From Flavobacteriales bacterium (lineage in GTDB: Bacteria > Bacteroidota > Bacteroidia > Flavobacteriales_D > Sanyastnellaceae): DNA of 13,618 bases. The stretch is from NCBI GenBank assembly GCA_030728235.1, contig JANRAA010000303.1, positions 1-13,618 of the forward strand. The letters run 5' to 3'. Under the pieces are notes generated by a model. The model was not told the DNA's origin and did no database searches. It was given only the letters and a program-made list of their open reading frames with translations. Below are positions 7,011-13,618 of the stretch, piece by piece. The position numbers were made by a program, and so were the translations under genes. Each line of letters opens with the position of its first letter. The stretch's first letter is position 1.

Positions 7011-7471
7011 AAGACCTCGGTGTATTTGTATTGGCCAGCTCGCTCGTTGCGGTAGCAATCTACCTCGTTGGTAAGTCTGAGGTTTTGGGTGGACACGATA
7101 CGACTGATAACCTCAACGAATCATTTCTTGCTGCCGTATGTGCTATAAACGCCGTAATTGCATTCGTAAGAGGATATCTGTTCTTCGAACCATTGGAGAA
7201 CATAAACACCCTCGATGAAGAACAATCTATTCAGGTTTCACAACCCGTTTACTCCTTGTTTTGGATTCAGATTATACATCCACTCGGCTTGCTTATAAGC
7301 GTATCCTTATTGACTTATATGATTATGTTCTCCTTTGAGACATTTCACGGAGATGTAGTCGCATGGTTCACAAGCGATATTTTAAAATCTAGTTTATTAT
7401 TGAGCTCAGGGGTTGCGATTCTCTTAGCCTCAACCTTTCACTTTCGCCATTTGAACATGCGAACTACTTAA
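7007..7471 (+). CDS. Small integral membrane protein of unknown function
   Basis: This 154-residue hydrophobic protein has about four membrane segments, near residues 4-22, 40-60, 80-112 and 122-146. A polar loop rich in Asp, Glu and Gln (about 61-80) lies between the second and third. I recognise no family motif. It starts at GTG 7007, which overlaps the TGA stop of the lipoprotein gene by four bases (GTGA), so its translation is probably coupled and the two products may work together at the membrane. It converges with the M28 peptidase gene, the two coding regions overlapping by 8 bp at their 3' ends. A role as membrane partner of the redox lipoprotein is only a guess from context. Confidence 0.75.
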   Translation: MKDLGVFVLASSLVAVAIYLVGKSEVLGGHDTTDNLNESFLAAVCAINAVIAFVRGYLFFEPLENINTLDEEQSIQVSQPVYSLFWIQIIHPLGLLISVSLLTYMIMFSFETFHGDVVAWFTSDILKSSLLLSSGVAILLASTFHFRHLNMRTT

Positions 7472-9032
7472 AGTCGTTCTGCACATTTACAATCAGTTTA
7501 CCATCTCTATTGGCAATATCCCATGCCGTTAAAAACACCAAACGCGCAATGGTTGCTGTTTTGTCGTACATGATTTTATCGGGGGTATCTGTTGGTTTGT
7601 GGTAATCCTCATGCACACCACTGAAATAGAATATGCAAGGAATGTTGTTCTTAGCGAAATTATAATGGTCGCTGCGATAGTAATAACGATTTGGATCCTT
7701 TGGGTCGTTATACGTGTAATCGAGTTCTAAATTCGTGTACGTTGCATTCGTCTTTTCAGATATTTCATGCAATTCAGTGCTCAATTTATCTGATCCAATC
7801 AAATAAACGTAGTTCGAATCGGTGTGTTCAGGATCCACTCTTCCGATCATGTCAATATTCAAGTCAACAACCGTAGATTCGAGCGGAAAAATAGGGTGCA
7901 TGGTGTACCATTCACTTCCCAATAATCCTTTCTCTTCGCCCGAAACAAGCATTAAAAGAACACTTCTCCTTGGTCCGTGACCTTCATCCTTTGCTTTCTT
8001 AAACGCCTGCGCAATTTCGAGAACCGACACCGTACCAGAGCCGTCATCATCGGCACCATTGTAAATTTCGCCATCAATTATTCCAACGTGATCATAGTGC
8101 GCGGTAATTACAACCACTTCGTGTTTGATGATAGGGTCAGACCCCTCGATAAAACAAAGTACGTTGTCGCTTACAAACTTATTCTCGTCTCTTTTGACAG
8201 AAATTGAAGCTTCGTTCTTCGTTTGTTTTGATTGCGGCGCGCGTTTCTTACGAATCGACTTGATCATTTTCTCACGTACCTTCTTACCACCAACCAAGTT
8301 ATCGAGCACTTCAGGACGAACAAAAAAAGTAGGGAGTACCTCACTTCTTTCCTCTCTTTCCATATCGAGTTTCATACCTGGATTTGTGAGAAAGTACTTA
8401 ATCCGACCAACATATTGATCGTAATCATTGTTCAAAATAACCAATGCTCTTGCACCCATTCTTTCTGCAGCATCGCGTTTGATGCGCCAATCACCTGACC
8501 ATTCACTTGGTGACTTCTCGTTGGTAACGAGCGATAATCCATCTGAAGTGAAAGGTTCCCCATTGAGAACAACAACTATCTTATCTTTAACACTTAAGCC
8601 TGAATAGTCATTGTAATATTCACTTTCAACACCATATCCAGCAAAGACCACAGAACCTTTTAGTTCAGTTTGATTGAAGCCTGGGAAAAAGTAAAAATCT
8701 TCGTAGAAAGAGAAGTTTTTGTCTCCAACAGACATTTCTGCACTTACCGTTTTCTCAGTACGAAGAGGAAATTCTTGCTGGTATCCTCCATCTATGCATC
8801 CAGCAACACCTAAACCTTTGAAATAGTTTACAATATAATCAGATGCCGCTTTTTGTCCGGCCATTCCTGTCTCACGTCCCTCAAATTTATCCGACGCGAG
8901 AATCATCAAATGCTGTCTCAACTCATCGGCAGTTATCGTTTCGCTGTAGCGCAATGCAACCGTATCTTTTTGACTAAATCCTGCTATTCCAAAAGACAAA
9001 AAGACGATTATGAGTGCTGATTTATTCATCAT
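7464..9032 (-). CDS. Secreted M28-family zinc aminopeptidase
   Basis: This 522-residue exported metallopeptidase begins MMNKSALIIVFLSFGIAGFSQ, a signal peptide with cleavage near FSQ. Residues about 70-250 look like a protease-associated (PA) insert (VVFAGYGVES, KDKIVVVLNGEP, GARALVILNN). A very basic linker follows (about 258-285). The M28 catalytic domain has all expected two-zinc ligands: His312 in TAHYDHVG, bridging Asp328 in NGADDDGSG, Glu366-Glu367 in SGEEKGLLGS, Asp394 in NIDMIG and His456 in RSDHYNF. It should release N-terminal amino acids from peptides in the periplasm or outside the cell. The chosen ATG at 9032 overlaps the rpiB stop (ATGA, 9032-9029); the next ATG at 9029 is equally possible, and a TTG at 9038 is less likely. 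It is probably co-transcribed with rpiB. No intrinsic terminator is seen at its convergent 3' end. Confidence 0.93.
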   Translation of the reverse strand: MMNKSALIIVFLSFGIAGFSQKDTVALRYSETITADELRQHLMILASDKFEGRETGMAGQKAASDYIVNYFKGLGVAGCIDGGYQQEFPLRTEKTVSAEMSVGDKNFSFYEDFYFFPGFNQTELKGSVVFAGYGVESEYYNDYSGLSVKDKIVVVLNGEPFTSDGLSLVTNEKSPSEWSGDWRIKRDAAERMGARALVILNNDYDQYVGRIKYFLTNPGMKLDMEREERSEVLPTFFVRPEVLDNLVGGKKVREKMIKSIRKKRAPQSKQTKNEASISVKRDENKFVSDNVLCFIEGSDPIIKHEVVVITAHYDHVGIIDGEIYNGADDDGSGTVSVLEIAQAFKKAKDEGHGPRRSVLLMLVSGEEKGLLGSEWYTMHPIFPLESTVVDLNIDMIGRVDPEHTDSNYVYLIGSDKLSTELHEISEKTNATYTNLELDYTYNDPKDPNRYYYRSDHYNFAKNNIPCIFYFSGVHEDYHKPTDTPDKIMYDKTATIARLVFLTAWDIANRDGKLIVNVQNDFK

Positions 9033-9460
9033 GAGCAAGCAATTTTATTTACACGGTTGGCATGGCGTCCGCCTTCAAACTCAGCAGAAAAGAAAGCTTC
9101 CATAATATCGTTGGTTTCAGTTTCAGAGGTAAACCGAGCTGGAATACAGCAGATATTTGCATCGTTGTGTTGCACAGCTAAAGAAGCTATTTCAGCATTC
9201 CAACAAATAGCCGCGCGTATTTTCTGATGTTTATTGGCTGTGATAGCTACACCGTTTGCAGAACCACATATTAACACACCTAGATCTGCTTTATTAGAAG
9301 CAACCAATTCGGCTACAGCATGAGCATAATCAGGATAATCTACAGAATCAGCTGAGTGAGTACCCAGGTCTTCAACAGCGTACCCCTTCGATTCTAACCA
9401 ACTAACAATCAGTGATTTTCTATCAAAACCAGCATGATCGGAACCAATTGCTATCTTCAT
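9029..9460 (-). CDS. rpiB: Ribose-5-phosphate isomerase B
   Basis: RpiB interconverts ribose 5-phosphate and ribulose 5-phosphate in the non-oxidative pentose phosphate pathway in the cytoplasm. The 143-residue product has the RpiB/LacAB signatures: SDHAGF near the N-terminus (Asp8, His9), the catalytic cysteine in ICGSANGVAITANK (Cys65), the base His98 in VQHNDANI, and the phosphate-binding tail GGRHANRVNKI (Arg132, Arg136). The CGSANG variant of the usual CGTGIG loop is one I associate with Bacteroidota. The ATG at 9460 gives the standard N-terminus MKIAIGSDHAG. The stop overlaps the start of the M28 peptidase gene, suggesting a two-gene transcript. Confidence 0.96.
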   Translation of the reverse strand: MKIAIGSDHAGFDRKSLIVSWLESKGYAVEDLGTHSADSVDYPDYAHAVAELVASNKADLGVLICGSANGVAITANKHQKIRAAICWNAEIASLAVQHNDANICCIPARFTSETETNDIMEAFFSAEFEGGRHANRVNKIACS

Positions 9461-9927
9461 TTTATAATATTTGAGTCAAAGAAACGAATATTCGCTCAGA
9501 ACAGCGAGCTGCTCATAAAGCTTTCAGTCCGTTCAAAACAATGTTAACTCACCGTTAATAGATGTTGAATATTACTGAGTACTTTATTTTGAACTGTCGA
9601 TTATTTAGCCTGATACAAATACTTATGAAAACGACGACAAAAGTTGTTTAAAGAATTCAGAATAGAATTAACCAAAATTATATGGTTTATGAACGGCTAT
9701 CAACAACAAACATATACCATCTTTGTATTTTAAGGTGAATGTTAACAACCACATCAAATTACTGATCGTCAATCATAAATGACGTTAATTAGTTGTGTAA
9801 AAGGTTTGAGAAACGTTGACAAATGACATAAACAAGGCGAATGACGTTTAAATTTGAACCATATTAACACCCTAATAACAGACTACTATATCTTTTTAAA
9901 AAATTTAATTCTAGTATATATAGAAAG
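9461..9927. other. Divergent AT-rich intergenic region between rpiB and the MORN-repeat gene
   Basis: These 467 bp hold no convincing open reading frame, tRNA or terminator. The region is distinctly AT-rich and must contain promoters for both directions. Exact TAnnTTTG elements occur on the minus strand at 9680-9673 (TAATTTTG) and 9714-9707 (TATGTTTG), and on the plus strand at 9849-9856 (TAAATTTG). The last would start a leader of about 65 nt for the MORN gene but lacks a -33 TTG. The element AATGACGTT occurs twice (9778-9786 and 9840-9848), with a degenerate AATGACATA between them (9822-9830). GTTAAC occurs at about 9543 and 9741. The length and repeats suggest regulation, or possibly a small RNA, but nothing here is proven. 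Confidence 0.6.
9673..9703 (-). promoter_or_regulatory. Candidate Bacteroidota-type promoter reading towards rpiB
   Basis: On the minus strand, TTG (9703-9701), a 20-bp spacer and TAATTTTG (9680-9673) fit the Bacteroidota -33/-7 promoter pattern (TTG, about 19-21 bp, TAnnTTTG). It would give rpiB a leader of roughly 205 nt, which is long, so a weaker promoter nearer the gene is possible. It is a consensus match only. Confidence 0.35.
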
Positions 9928-11451
9928 TTGAAAACAGTTCAAAAGACCATATTACTCATTTGCCTCTTGTGTTATTTTTCACTTGCGGGAATTTCACAGG
10001 CCGATTCATTGGGCGTGCCTACAAAGTTTTTTTATGAAAACGGTGTATTGTCTAGCGAGGGACCCATGGTGAATGGCTTGCCGGATGGTTTTTGGAAGAC
10101 CTATTACGAAGACGGTAATTTGAAAACTGCGGGTAACAGGAAGAATCACTTATTGGAAGGAGAGTGGTTTTTCAACAGGCCAGATGGCACATTGGAACGC
10201 ATAATCACATATGCTGCAGACAAGCGAAATGGTTATACCAAAGAGTTCTCAGCTGATAGCATTGTGGTATCTCAAATACCTTATGAACAGGATGTACGGT
10301 CTGGTTTGGCAACCTATTTTTACGAAACAGGTGAGCGATATAGGGAAACCATATTTGTGAATAACAAGGAAGAAGGGAAAGGATTCGAATATGATAAAGA
10401 CGGTCGCATCATTACGAACTTGACATATCAAAACGGATTTTTGAGATCTATCGAGAAGATAAATAGGTATCAAGACGGACAAAGAACAGGTTACTGGATT
10501 GATTTGTACCCGAATGGAGTAAAGAAAGAAGAAGGAAATTATCGCTACGGATTAAGAAATGGTGTTTTCAAGTTCTACACCAAGAAAGGTGACCTCGATA
10601 AAATAGAGCAGTACGTTGATGGAGAGCTGATGAAAGATTCTGAATTGGCAGTCATATTAGACATCCGAAAAGAGTATTATCCCGATGGGAGGTTGAAGTT
10701 GGTTGGTAGTTACAACGAAGGCAGTAAGCAAGGCGTGTTCAGAGAGTACAACGAAGAGGGTATACTTTCTAACGGTTATTTGTACGACGAGAATGTTAAG
10801 ATCGGAGAAGGTGTTATAGATCCAGAGGGCAAGTATCAAGGACCATGGAAATTGTTTTACCCAACTGGAGAGCTAAGAGCAGAAGGATCGTATGTAGATG
10901 GCTTGCGGGAAGGACCTTGGAAATTCTACTTCACCAATGGAAAAGTGGAACAGCTAGGAAATTACAAAACAGGCAATGCTCACGGTGGTTGGAAGTGGTT
11001 CTTTCAGAATGGTACTGTTAAGAGAGAAGATACTTACAGAAAAGGGAAAGAAGACGGTGAATCTTTTGAATATGATGAAGATGGGGTTATCATTCACCAA
11101 GGAAGCTACATTGATGGTTTGAAAACAGGTCCGTGGATTTATCATGTCAACGACCACAAAGAAGTGGGTGAGTTCTTAGATGGAGAAAAGAATGGGGTTT
11201 GGAATCATTATGTTGAAGACAAAGAAGTCATTTTCTCAGGTGAGTATCTCGTGGGAATACCTGTAGGCAAGCACAAGTATTTTTATCCGAATGGACGAAT
11301 AAAGTTAGAAGGGAAATACGAAGGAGGAGTGAGAGATGGCGATTGGAAGTATTTCAACGAAGATGGCACTTTGGCTGTTGCAGTGAAGTACAAGAACGGT
11401 GAAATGACTAAAATTGCAGGAGTAAAACTCCCGAAAGAGCTAGAAGAATGA
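9928..11451 (+). CDS. Secreted MORN-repeat protein (YwqK-like, MORN_2 repeats)
   Basis: This 507-residue protein has an N-terminal signal peptide (MKTVQKTILLICLLCYFSLAGISQA, shown here as residues 1-25 in outline: basic start, hydrophobic 8-21). The rest is a continuous tandem array of about 18 MORN-type units of 22-24 residues following the pattern GxWkxYyxnGxlxxeGxYxxGxxxG; examples are GPWKLFYPTGELRAEGSY, GPWKFYFTNGKVEQLGNY and GDWKYFNEDGTLAVAVKY. Such arrays form elongated beta-hairpin sheets; no catalytic residues are evident. Automatic annotation often labels these YwqK-family antitoxins, but no toxin gene is present and the protein is exported. The start is TTG at 9928, the only start giving the complete signal peptide; it has no clear Shine-Dalgarno. 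Its stop overlaps the ATG of the multi-PAS gene (ATGA), so the two are probably translationally coupled. Confidence 0.85.
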   Translation: MKTVQKTILLICLLCYFSLAGISQADSLGVPTKFFYENGVLSSEGPMVNGLPDGFWKTYYEDGNLKTAGNRKNHLLEGEWFFNRPDGTLERIITYAADKRNGYTKEFSADSIVVSQIPYEQDVRSGLATYFYETGERYRETIFVNNKEEGKGFEYDKDGRIITNLTYQNGFLRSIEKINRYQDGQRTGYWIDLYPNGVKKEEGNYRYGLRNGVFKFYTKKGDLDKIEQYVDGELMKDSELAVILDIRKEYYPDGRLKLVGSYNEGSKQGVFREYNEEGILSNGYLYDENVKIGEGVIDPEGKYQGPWKLFYPTGELRAEGSYVDGLREGPWKFYFTNGKVEQLGNYKTGNAHGGWKWFFQNGTVKREDTYRKGKEDGESFEYDEDGVIIHQGSYIDGLKTGPWIYHVNDHKEVGEFLDGEKNGVWNHYVEDKEVIFSGEYLVGIPVGKHKYFYPNGRIKLEGKYEGGVRDGDWKYFNEDGTLAVAVKYKNGEMTKIAGVKLPKELEE

Positions 11452-13618
11452 CAGACAATATAGATCAGTGGATGCATCACAGCAGTGATGCATTGTTGAA
11501 GGTTTGTCTGGATACAGGAAAAAAGGTTGGCTCAAACGGTCCAGCCAATTGGCTCTTATCTGCTATTTGCGGTAATGGAGCCAATCAGATATCAGAAAAA
11601 CAATTCTCGCTTTTCATTAAAACTTTGGCTGAGTCCTTAGTCAATGATTCCATGGCCGAGTTGTCTATCAAAGAAGGTATTTCACTTCGCGGCGTCAGAT
11701 TTATAAATTGTCAGAATGCCTTGGTAACCATTGTATCAAGCAACATTGCTTTTCCAGGAAGGAAAGCACTCATGGCGTTTGAAAACAATGTTGCTGGTAT
11801 TTATGAGTCGTCGTTCGAAGGAAAATTGATATCCTTTAATGATGCATTTTGCGAATTGTTAGGATACAAAAGAGAAGAGTTACTCGAATTAAAGAGCGCT
11901 GAATTGTACGTTCACCCAAAAGAACGTGACGAGTTCATCGAACGTATTTCCATAAATGGTAAGATCAATAACAGAGAAATTCGATATCAACGCAAAGACG
12001 AATCGATTGCCTGGTGCGTAGAAAACGCGTTCATTTTCGAAAACGGAGAAAGAAAACACATAATAGGGACGCTAGTCGACATCACCGAACAAAAGCGAAA
12101 TAAAGATCGATTTGAGAATTTGTTTTTTAGCTCCGCAGATGCTGTTTTTTTGATTGAAGGATCTAAAATAAGTCAAGCGAACAACCGATCATCTGAAATT
12201 TTCGGATACAGTGCTGAAGAGTTGTTTTCATTGGAGGTTTTCCATCCAAAGACAGGACTGTTTTTATTGTCTGATGCCGACATAGCTGTTATTACAAAGA
12301 ATTTCAATACCCTCAAATCAGGGGAATCCGAGCGGAAGAAACTCATTGCGCGAAGAAAGAACAACAGCTTATTTCACAGTGAAGTTATTTTTTCAAAGTT
12401 TCAAGAAGCAGGAGCAACCACCATTCAATTGGTAGTTCGAGATATTTCAGAGCGGGTGCTTTATGAAGAAGCCATCCGCGAAAGCGAAGAACGATTTAAA
12501 CTATTGGCTCAGGTATCGATTGAGGGTGTGGCATTTGTTACCAATCGGATCATTACCGACTGTAATCCGCAATTCTCATCGCTTTTTGGTTATACCTCGA
12601 GTGAAGAAGTTATTGGAAAAAGGCTCAATGAATTCATTGGGGAGTCGGAACTATCGCGCTTGGAGCAAACAATCGACATCAGAAGTGTCAATAAAACCGA
12701 AGTCTTAACCAAAGCAAAAACAGGCCAGAGCTTGGTTTTAGAGGTAACCTGCAGCGACATAGAATATCAGCAGAAAGACATGCAGGTATTTATGTTTTAT
12801 GATGTTACATCGCGCAAGCGGGCTGAAAAAGCGCTTGAACAGACAACCGAACGTTATAAATCACTGGTAGAGCAATCGCCAAATGGTATTTTTATTCTTA
12901 CAGATGGCAGAATAAAATACGTCAACCAAAGCGGAATAAACCTGCTTGATGCCGAAGAGGAAGATGATTTATACGACATGGCATTCATCGACTTTTTCAA
13001 TCAGAACGATGCACAAAAGTTAGAAGAAGATCTCATAAGAACCCGCGAAGGAGAAGATGTTAGTTACCGAGAGTACCGTATCCTCGACCGGTCAGGGAAT
13101 GAAATATTCGTAGGGTTTAAACCTACGCTCACTGTTTATGGAGGCTCGCCATCAATACAAGTCACCACCAACAACCTCAGTGTTCAGGTGCAATTGATGC
13201 AGGAAACCATGCGCGCTGAGATCGCAGAGGAAATCAATATTGTTTTAAAACGAGAGATTGAGGAGCACAAACGAACACAAGACAAATTAAGAGCTGCCGA
13301 GAATTTCACCAGAAACATCATTCAAAGTTCTATCGACATGATCATTGCTGTTGATAGAAACAGGAAGATTACCGAGTTCAACCCTGCCGCACAGGTTCAA
13401 TTTGGATATACCCTGCACGAAGTTATAGGGCAGGATATAATCATGTTGTTTAAGAACAAGGCAGAGGGAAAAAGAGTACTCAAAGAAATTCAAGATAATC
13501 AATCTTTCAGTGGTGAGATCATTAATGTTACCCAATCTGGAAAGGAGTTTACCTCACTATTGTCGGCAAGTATTATTCGAGATGAGTCGGGAGTTGTATT
13601 TGGATCCATGGGTGTTTC
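11448..13618 (+). CDS. Multi-PAS-domain sensor protein (3' end outside window)
   Basis: The frame is open from ATG 11448 to the window edge, giving 723 residues without a stop. Residues 1-104 form a region I do not recognise (possibly a degenerate PAS domain). At least five PAS units follow: about 105-215 (SFNDAFCELLGYKREELL, ending LVDITEQKR), 220-335 (ISQANNRSSEIFGYSAEEL, ending VVRDISER), 345-460 (ITDCNPQFSSLFGYTSSEEV, ending FYDVTSRKRAE), 465-580 (SLVEQSPNGIFILTDGRIKY) and 618-723 (IIAVDRNRKITEFNPAAQ, incomplete). A coiled coil (about 582-617) precedes the last. Most units show the N-x-x-F/GY and DIT(E/S)xKR signatures of S-box PAS domains. There is no signal peptide or membrane segment, so this part is cytoplasmic. 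The output domain lies beyond the window; a histidine kinase is most likely, with a SpoIIE phosphatase or cyclase also possible. The ATG overlaps the MORN gene's stop by four bases. Confidence 0.92.
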   Translation, partial: MTDNIDQWMHHSSDALLKVCLDTGKKVGSNGPANWLLSAICGNGANQISEKQFSLFIKTLAESLVNDSMAELSIKEGISLRGVRFINCQNALVTIVSSNIAFPGRKALMAFENNVAGIYESSFEGKLISFNDAFCELLGYKREELLELKSAELYVHPKERDEFIERISINGKINNREIRYQRKDESIAWCVENAFIFENGERKHIIGTLVDITEQKRNKDRFENLFFSSADAVFLIEGSKISQANNRSSEIFGYSAEELFSLEVFHPKTGLFLLSDADIAVITKNFNTLKSGESERKKLIARRKNNSLFHSEVIFSKFQEAGATTIQLVVRDISERVLYEEAIRESEERFKLLAQVSIEGVAFVTNRIITDCNPQFSSLFGYTSSEEVIGKRLNEFIGESELSRLEQTIDIRSVNKTEVLTKAKTGQSLVLEVTCSDIEYQQKDMQVFMFYDVTSRKRAEKALEQTTERYKSLVEQSPNGIFILTDGRIKYVNQSGINLLDAEEEDDLYDMAFIDFFNQNDAQKLEEDLIRTREGEDVSYREYRILDRSGNEIFVGFKPTLTVYGGSPSIQVTTNNLSVQVQLMQETMRAEIAEEINIVLKREIEEHKRTQDKLRAAENFTRNIIQSSIDMIIAVDRNRKITEFNPAAQVQFGYTLHEVIGQDIIMLFKNKAEGKRVLKEIQDNQSFSGEIINVTQSGKEFTSLLSASIIRDESGVVFGSMGV
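11471..11494 (+). repeat. Perfect inverted repeat (9-bp stem, 4-nt loop) within the first codons of the PAS gene
   Basis: ATGCATCAC (11472-11480), loop AGCA (11481-11484) and GTGATGCAT (11485-11493) form a perfect 9-bp stem. A possible G·U pair (11471 with 11494) extends it. It lies 24 bases after the A of the PAS gene's ATG, spanning roughly codons 8-16. No T-tract follows, so it is not an intrinsic terminator. It could tune ribosome initiation at the coupled start, or it may be incidental to the coding sequence. Confidence 0.7.

Noticed and set aside
8125..8498. Plus-strand open frames inside the M28 peptidase gene
   Set aside because: They are antisense shadows of a gene with all catalytic motifs; their translations show no domain, and the overlapping frames compete with each other.
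9033..9038. TTG start for the M28 peptidase two codons upstream of its ATG
   Set aside because: ATG at 9032 forms a normal ATGA overlap with the rpiB stop and gives a full signal peptide, so the rarer TTG is not needed.
10030..11400. Tandem DNA repeat or CRISPR-like array in the MORN-repeat gene
   Set aside because: The periodicity is at protein level (22-24 residue units) with diverged DNA between units; there are no identical repeats with spacers.
9928..11451. Antitoxin role for the MORN-repeat protein (the usual YwqK-family label)
   Set aside because: No toxin gene is adjacent, the protein carries a signal peptide, and the neighbour is a PAS sensor; the label reflects repeat similarity only.
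12463..12708. Plus-strand 81-codon open frame inside the multi-PAS gene
   Set aside because: It is out of frame within clear PAS-domain coding sequence and has no recognisable content.

Overview
The window looks like chromosomal DNA of a Bacteroidota species, most likely a member of Flavobacteriales. The signs are a DUF4175–RsbW-like ATPase–ybeY–mnmG gene order typical of that phylum, almost no Shine-Dalgarno sequences before the starts, AT-rich spacers carrying the phylum's TAnnTTTG-type -7 promoter element, and RpiB, M28 peptidase and MORN-repeat proteins of the Bacteroidota type. I see no insertion sequence, phage gene, tRNA, rRNA or CRISPR array. The genus cannot be told from the sequence.

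Layout. Positions 2-3996 (+) hold a tight housekeeping operon: the C-terminal part of a DUF4175-family protein, a small RsbW-like ATP-binding protein, the 16S rRNA maturation endonuclease YbeY and the tRNA-modification enzyme MnmG. mnmG is bracketed by two parS-type palindromes with a CACGTG core, one between ybeY and mnmG (2103-2118) and a perfect one starting 2 bp after the mnmG stop (3998-4013). After a 191-bp spacer comes an ALDH7-family dehydrogenase (4205-5752, lysine/aminoadipate semialdehyde type) closed by a strong intrinsic terminator. A TlpA/ResA-like thioredoxin-fold lipoprotein starts 14 bp after that terminator and is translationally coupled (4-base overlap) to a small membrane protein. 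These converge, with an 8-bp 3' overlap, on a minus-strand pair: rpiB (ribose-5-phosphate isomerase B), followed with an ATGA overlap by a secreted M28 metallopeptidase.

A 467-bp AT-rich divergent spacer (9461-9927) separates rpiB from a second plus-strand unit. This is a secreted protein made of about 18 MORN-type repeats, coupled by an ATGA overlap to a large multi-PAS sensor protein that runs off the right edge (11448 onward, 723 codons visible, at least five PAS domains, no membrane segment so far).

The points most worth following up are the two parS-like sites flanking mnmG, which suggest that this locus is part of the ParB loading region; the MORN-repeat/multi-PAS coupled pair with a perfect 9-bp hairpin just inside the PAS start; and the RsbW-like and YbeY genes, which lie in one frame separated only by a single stop codon.
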